DNA from: Methylocystaceae bacterium
GTDB lineage: Bacteria > Pseudomonadota > Alphaproteobacteria > Rhizobiales > Beijerinckiaceae
DNA length: 8,383 nucleotides
NCBI GenBank assembly: GCA_003152255.1
Contig: PLZT01000694.1
Location: forward strand, 1-8,383
Direction: 5' to 3'
The stretch's first letter is position 1; every line of letters starts with the position of its first letter. Positions 5,596-8,383 of this stretch are shown here, piece after piece. The notes beneath the pieces were generated by a model, which was not told the DNA's origin, did not search any database, and was given only the letters and a program-made list of their open reading frames with translations. The position numbers and the translations under genes were made by a program.

Positions 5596-6312
5596 CTATT
5601 TTCGTTTCAGCAATTGAGTGCGTGTTCTCGCGCTTGTCCCGTAAATTTTGTCAATGATACCCATAAATTCCCAAAAAGGGCCTTCGTAGCACTCGCTCAC
5701 AACATTCCATGTGTAAGCCGCATTTGACTTGCCGGTGATCTCTTTAAACGCGCCGCGAGCCGTTTGAATAAACCTCTCCGTTCGGGGATCGGCCTTTCTG
5801 CGTCGGCGATCAGCAACAGGTGTCGCCACAAGGTCTTTTCGGGCAGCGGCTATCGCTGGAATAGCGTCCGCAGCCGGCGGGGCGTTCGTCACGAAACCCG
5901 GTGCGGAAAAAGCTACCCATGATGTCGGAATCCCCTTTTGCGGCCTAATGTTCTCGGGGAGGCATTGGATAATCGAGCGACGAGTGTCGTCGCACGCGCC
6001 GGCCCATGCGGTCAGCCATCGCCTCAACGAGCGCGATCTAGCGGCTTTTCCCAGCCGATCAAGTTCGCGCGCTTTGCCCTTGGATCGAAAGGGCGTCGCA
6101 AAATATTCTTTTTTTTCGTTACCGCCGATCTTATACGCGCGCCGGTCGAAATATGCGGCCAAGAAAATCGCCCCGGCATTCAATTTCATTGCTTGTTCGG
6201 TAACGGAGTTTTTCTCGATATCGGGCCTCGCGATCGAGCTAAGATAGGAAAGCAACTTCTCCAGCTTTGGAGACATCCATTCCTCGGACCGTTCGGTTGG
6301 AGGCGCGGTCAT
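5596..6312 (-). CDS. Unrecognised 238-residue protein coupled to the integrase
   Basis: I do not recognise this protein. The start ATG (6312-6310) overlaps the integrase stop as ATGA; the frame is open further upstream, but that part lies inside the integrase gene. A second ATG 12 codons in is an alternative start. Residues 13-60 are helical (MSPKLEKLLSYLSSIARP, then MKLNAGAIFLAAYFDRRAYK). Residues 78-105 are basic. Residues 140-176 are an Ala/Pro/Arg-rich linker. Residues 177-225 form a compact C-terminal part with Trp and Tyr (FKEITGKSNAAYTWNV, ECYEGPFWEFMGIIDKIYG). There is no signal peptide or clear membrane segment. Its 3' half looks poorer in G+C than its neighbours. It could be a partner of integration, or cargo such as an exclusion or defence gene; neither is shown. 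Confidence 0.75.
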   Translation of the reverse strand: MTAPPTERSEEWMSPKLEKLLSYLSSIARPDIEKNSVTEQAMKLNAGAIFLAAYFDRRAYKIGGNEKKEYFATPFRSKGKARELDRLGKAARSRSLRRWLTAWAGACDDTRRSIIQCLPENIRPQKGIPTSWVAFSAPGFVTNAPPAADAIPAIAAARKDLVATPVADRRRRKADPRTERFIQTARGAFKEITGKSNAAYTWNVVSECYEGPFWEFMGIIDKIYGTSARTRTQLLKRK

Positions 6313-7526
6313 CGCTGTGGCACTTTCTGCAACGGCGGCGGCGCGGACAATGGCGGTGCGTCCTTCGGCTGGCAATAGGCGCCCCAGGCGTTCATGAGAG
6401 TCCGCCGCTTCTCGAGCGCGTCGCCGCGCCGGTAAGCTTGCTCGGCTTTGTCGCCGACGACGTGGGCAAGCGCCGCCTCTGCAACTTCGCGGGCGAAATG
6501 CGTTTCGTTGCCCGCCCAATCTCGGAAAGCAGATCGGAACCCGTGAACGGTCGCGCCTTCGACTCCCATGCGGTCGATAACCTTCGCCATCGAGATGTGG
6601 GAAAGCGGCTTGCCGTGGCGATAGCCTGGAAAGACAAACTGGTTGATCTTCACTGCCGCGAGCCGCTCTAGGATGGCGACGGCGCGCTCGCATAGGGGGA
6701 CACGGTGTTCGCGCGCGGCCTTCATGCGCTCGGCGGGAATCGTCCAGACTTTCGCCGTCATGTCGATTTCAGACCATCGCGCGCCATAGACTTCGCCCGA
6801 GCGCGTCGCCGTCAGAATGCAATATTCCAGCGCCATCGCGGGGATGGCGTCGCAGTCGCGCAACTTGGCGACGAACGCAGGCACGTCACGATAGTCCATC
6901 GCCGCATGATGCCCACGGGAGAGCTCTGCCCGTTTCGGCAATAGGTGCGCGAGGTGCCCACGCCACGCCGCCGGGTTTTCGCCCGTGCGATGTCCTTGCG
7001 CTTTCGCCGCGTCCAGAACCGCCTCGATCCGGCCGCGCACTCGGGAGGCGGTTTCGGGCTTGTCCTGCCAAAGTGGTGTCAGGACGACCAGAACCGCCGC
7101 AGTGTCGATTTCATCGACGGGACGGGAACGTAGCGGCGCGGCGAATTCCGTGAGCGACGCACGCCACTGCGCACGATGCTTCTCATTGCGCCATTCGCTT
7201 TGCTTCGCGGCAATTAGTGCGTCCGCAATCTCTCCGAATGTCGGCTTGTCCGCGTCGACTCGCTTGGCCTCGCGTCTCGCATCAATCGGATTGGAGCCCG
7301 ATCTCAGGACGCGACGGGCTTCGTCGCGGGTGGCGCGGGCTTCGGCGAGACCAACGCCATCGGAGACGGCCCCGAGCCCCATCTCGGGGCGGCGTCTTTG
7401 CCATGAGAATCGGTAGACCCACGTCTTCGCCCCCGAGCGCGCGACGCATAGGTAGAGGCCACCGCCATCTGGATAAATCCCAGGGCCGGCAGTCGCCACC
7501 TTTCGCGCGCTCAACGTTCCGACCAC
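6309..7526 (-). CDS. Tyrosine integrase, P4-type
   Basis: This enzyme catalyses site-specific integration and excision of the element. It has 405 residues, normal for the P4-type family. Residues 1-85 are the N-terminal DUF4102-like arm-binding region (YPDGGGLYLCV, GAKTWVYRF). Residues 95-185 are the SAM-like core-binding domain. Residues 210-370 are the catalytic domain: Arg242 (ILTATRSGEVYGARW), probable Lys269, His328 and Arg331 (VHGFRSAFRDWAGNE), His355 (LAHVVGDKAEQAYRR) and nucleophile Tyr365. All catalytic residues are present, so it should be active. I kept the GTG start at 7526 because GGGGGA lies eight bases upstream and a TATAAT box about 40 bases upstream. The last codons overlap the next gene by ATGA. 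The N-terminus is a little shorter than usual, without the common leading helix. Confidence 0.95.
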   Translation of the reverse strand: MVGTLSARKVATAGPGIYPDGGGLYLCVARSGAKTWVYRFSWQRRRPEMGLGAVSDGVGLAEARATRDEARRVLRSGSNPIDARREAKRVDADKPTFGEIADALIAAKQSEWRNEKHRAQWRASLTEFAAPLRSRPVDEIDTAAVLVVLTPLWQDKPETASRVRGRIEAVLDAAKAQGHRTGENPAAWRGHLAHLLPKRAELSRGHHAAMDYRDVPAFVAKLRDCDAIPAMALEYCILTATRSGEVYGARWSEIDMTAKVWTIPAERMKAAREHRVPLCERAVAILERLAAVKINQFVFPGYRHGKPLSHISMAKVIDRMGVEGATVHGFRSAFRDWAGNETHFAREVAEAALAHVVGDKAEQAYRRGDALEKRRTLMNAWGAYCQPKDAPPLSAPPPLQKVPQR

Positions 7527-7532
7527 TTATCA

Positions 7533-7553
7533 GGTCCCCCAGTCGGTCCCCCA
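7533..7553. repeat. Two direct GGTCCCCCA repeats before the integrase gene
   Basis: GGTCCCCCA occurs at 7533-7541 and again at 7545-7553, a 12-bp period (about one helical turn). The copies lie between the integrase start codon and its promoter-like box, next to the presumed attachment site. On the coding strand they read TGGGGGACC, so the copy nearer the gene also supplies the ribosome-binding sequence. Phased repeats in this position fit arm-type sites for the integrase or sites for the excisionase-like protein; this is inference. Confidence 0.5.
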
Positions 7554-7564
7554 ACTGAACGCGG

Positions 7565-7598
7565 ATTATAGCGAATGTCGGCGAACGCGCAAGCGCGT
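7565..7598 (-). promoter_or_regulatory. Candidate integrase promoter with palindrome over the -35
   Basis: On the minus strand a perfect TATAAT (7570-7565) follows TTGCGC (7592-7587) with 16 bp between. The -10 is ideal, the -35 poor, so an activator may be needed. The -35 lies within ACGCGC-AA-GCGCGT (7585-7598), a perfect inverted repeat with a two-base centre that could be a repressor or activator site. Transcription would begin near 7558, giving a leader of about 30 bases that contains the GGTCCCCCA repeats. Confidence 0.5.
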
Positions 7599-7599
7599 C

Positions 7600-7660
7600 A
7601 GCGAAACAATATGTGTTGAAATTGTTAGGCTTTATGAATGCTGGAGAACGCCCGCGAAGA
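7600..7660. other. Presumed element-host junction (attachment region)
   Basis: The pilus-type reading frame keeps family-like sequence up to WAWRTLSPTK, encoded near 7656-7685. It then continues with LSSRAFSSIHKA and a stop at 7627-7625, which does not look like the family. The change of character, together with an integrase gene starting about 100 bp away, places the junction in this stretch. No tRNA gene is present. The core repeat cannot be identified because the other end of the element is not in the window. Confidence 0.45.
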
Positions 7661-8374
7661 TAATTTGGTCGGAGACAGCGTCCGCCAAGCCCACATGAAG
7701 CCCTCCGAGATGATCGTTCCGCCGTTATACCAATAGGTCATGGAATTGATCGCGGCGTCGACCGTGGTCTGGTTAGAGGTCAAAGGCGTCAAGGGTTCCG
7801 GGCAGCCGGCGTTTGGCCCCGCCGTCGTCTGGCCCGATTCGCTGATCGCGGCGGCTTTCGTGGTCGCGTCATATTTGAGGATATACTGCCCCGCGCCCCA
7901 AGTGCCGCCGAGCGTCCATTCCCAGCTCGTGGGGATTGTCGCCGTCGTGCCGCCGGAGGCATAGGTTGCGTCGTTAATGAAGTTGTTGTGGAAGCCGCCG
8001 GAGCCGTTCGCATAGAGGCCTGGCGCCTGAAAGGCCCAGTTCGCCATGTTGTAATCGGGCTCGTCGGGCCAAAAGTAGGGCACGAACAAAGATAGGCGGT
8101 CCGACGAGGAAGGCGCAGTGTCGGTTACGTCGTAATTCGTGGTCGCCGCGTAGCTTCCGCCCCAATTGTTGTTCAGCCATGCCTGTTCGGCCTGGGTGGG
8201 CCGCGCCTCGACGCAGCCCTTCCAGGCGACCGACTGTCCGTTCGGGTTCAGGATGCGCGGGAACAGGTCATAGTGGCTGATCGTGTAGGGGTTGGCCAGC
8301 CAGTCGCAACCGCCGTTCTCATAGCCGGCGCTCTTGCTGCCGACGTCCGTCGTGAAGGAGTAATACCAACGGCG
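7625..8374 (-). pseudogene. Remnant of a TadG-like pilus assembly gene with von Willebrand A domain
   Basis: TadG-like proteins are membrane-anchored parts of the Flp/Tad pilus system, and many carry a von Willebrand A domain. The frame from 8374 to 7625 encodes about 249 residues of the middle of such a protein: GCDWLANPYT, WKGCVEARP, DVTDTAPSSSDRLSLFVPYF with PDEPDYN, TAGPNAGCPEPLTPL, and VDAAINSMTYWYNGGTIISEG with WAWRTLSP. The GGT stretch fits the helix that carries the metal-site Thr of the domain. The family's N-terminal membrane segment and D-x-S-x-S motif are absent, because a TAA (8377-8375) closes the frame before them. The C-terminal TDG part is also absent, because the family-like sequence ends near 7655. 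An internal TTG at 8089 could restart translation but gives no complete domain. It is therefore a remnant, not a working gene. Confidence 0.75.
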
Positions 8375-8383
8375 TTAAAGATT

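Larger units (their letters stand above)
1..7640 (-). mobile_element. Integrated phage-like element or phage satellite (one end; left end outside the window)
   Basis: All genes here run on the minus strand and form a recognisable element: tyrosine integrase, excisionase-like protein, TSCPD-domain protein, RuvC-like resolvase, D5/P4-type helicase and a probable small terminase. Most neighbours overlap by 1-4 bases, as is usual in phages. The right boundary is placed near 7640 because the host-like pilus reading frame stops resembling its family at about 7655 and the integrase starts about 100 bp further on. The left boundary is outside the window. No capsid, tail or lysis gene is visible, so a full prophage and a satellite cannot be told apart here. 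Confidence 0.8.

Noticed and set aside
6313..6693. N-terminal extension of the 238-residue protein to 365 residues
   Set aside because: The extra part runs in another frame inside the integrase gene and is Arg-rich without domain features; the ATGA overlap at 6312 gives a better start.
7654..7672. tRNA 3'-end-like sequence ending in CCGACCA on the minus strand at the junction
   Set aside because: The bases are in frame within the pilus-type coding sequence and no T-arm or acceptor partner is found next to them, so the match is probably chance.
1..8383. CRISPR array, rRNA, tRNA genes or insertion sequence
   Set aside because: No regularly spaced repeat series, no tRNA or rRNA pattern and no transposase were seen on either strand.

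Overview
The window is GC-rich and every convincing gene is on the minus strand. The TadG-type pilus-gene remnant at the right edge and the style of the replication genes point to an alphaproteobacterium, probably of the Hyphomicrobiales; this is inferred from protein appearance, not from a search. About 7.6 of the 8.4 kb looks like one end of an integrated phage-like element, and its integrase lies next to the right-hand host junction.

From right to left, in the direction of transcription: (i) 7625-8374 is a remnant of a TadG/von Willebrand-type pilus assembly gene, broken at both ends; (ii) about 7527-7640 is the junction and integrase control region, with a TATAAT box, a palindrome over the -35 and two GGTCCCCCA repeats; (iii) 6309-7526 is a P4-type tyrosine integrase, coupled by an ATGA overlap to an unrecognised 238-residue protein (5596-6312); (iv) 5310-5507 is a small excisionase/AlpA-like DNA-binding protein behind a nested inverted repeat; (v) 2236-5189 is a tightly overlapped replication and recombination block: a 64-residue protein, a TSCPD-domain protein, a RuvC-like resolvase, a conserved unknown protein and a D5/P4-type helicase; (vi) 2144-2241 is a perfect 18-bp inverted repeat around a second hairpin, a candidate replication origin; (vii) 1855-2112 is a small protein with a PSHRDPE motif; (viii) after an AT-rich promoter region, 1-1727 carries a probable terminase small subunit, a helix-turn-helix protein and two unrecognised proteins, the last cut by the window edge.

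The genes fit an element that integrates (integrase, excisionase-like protein), replicates on its own (helicase plus candidate origin), processes branched DNA (RuvC-like enzyme) and starts DNA packaging (small terminase). Capsid, tail and lysis genes are not seen, but the element continues beyond the left edge. It may therefore be a complete prophage or a phage satellite (P4-like or PICI-like). The least explained parts are the origin-like repeat, the 238-residue protein behind the integrase, the lack of a recognisable primase domain, and the doubly broken pilus gene.
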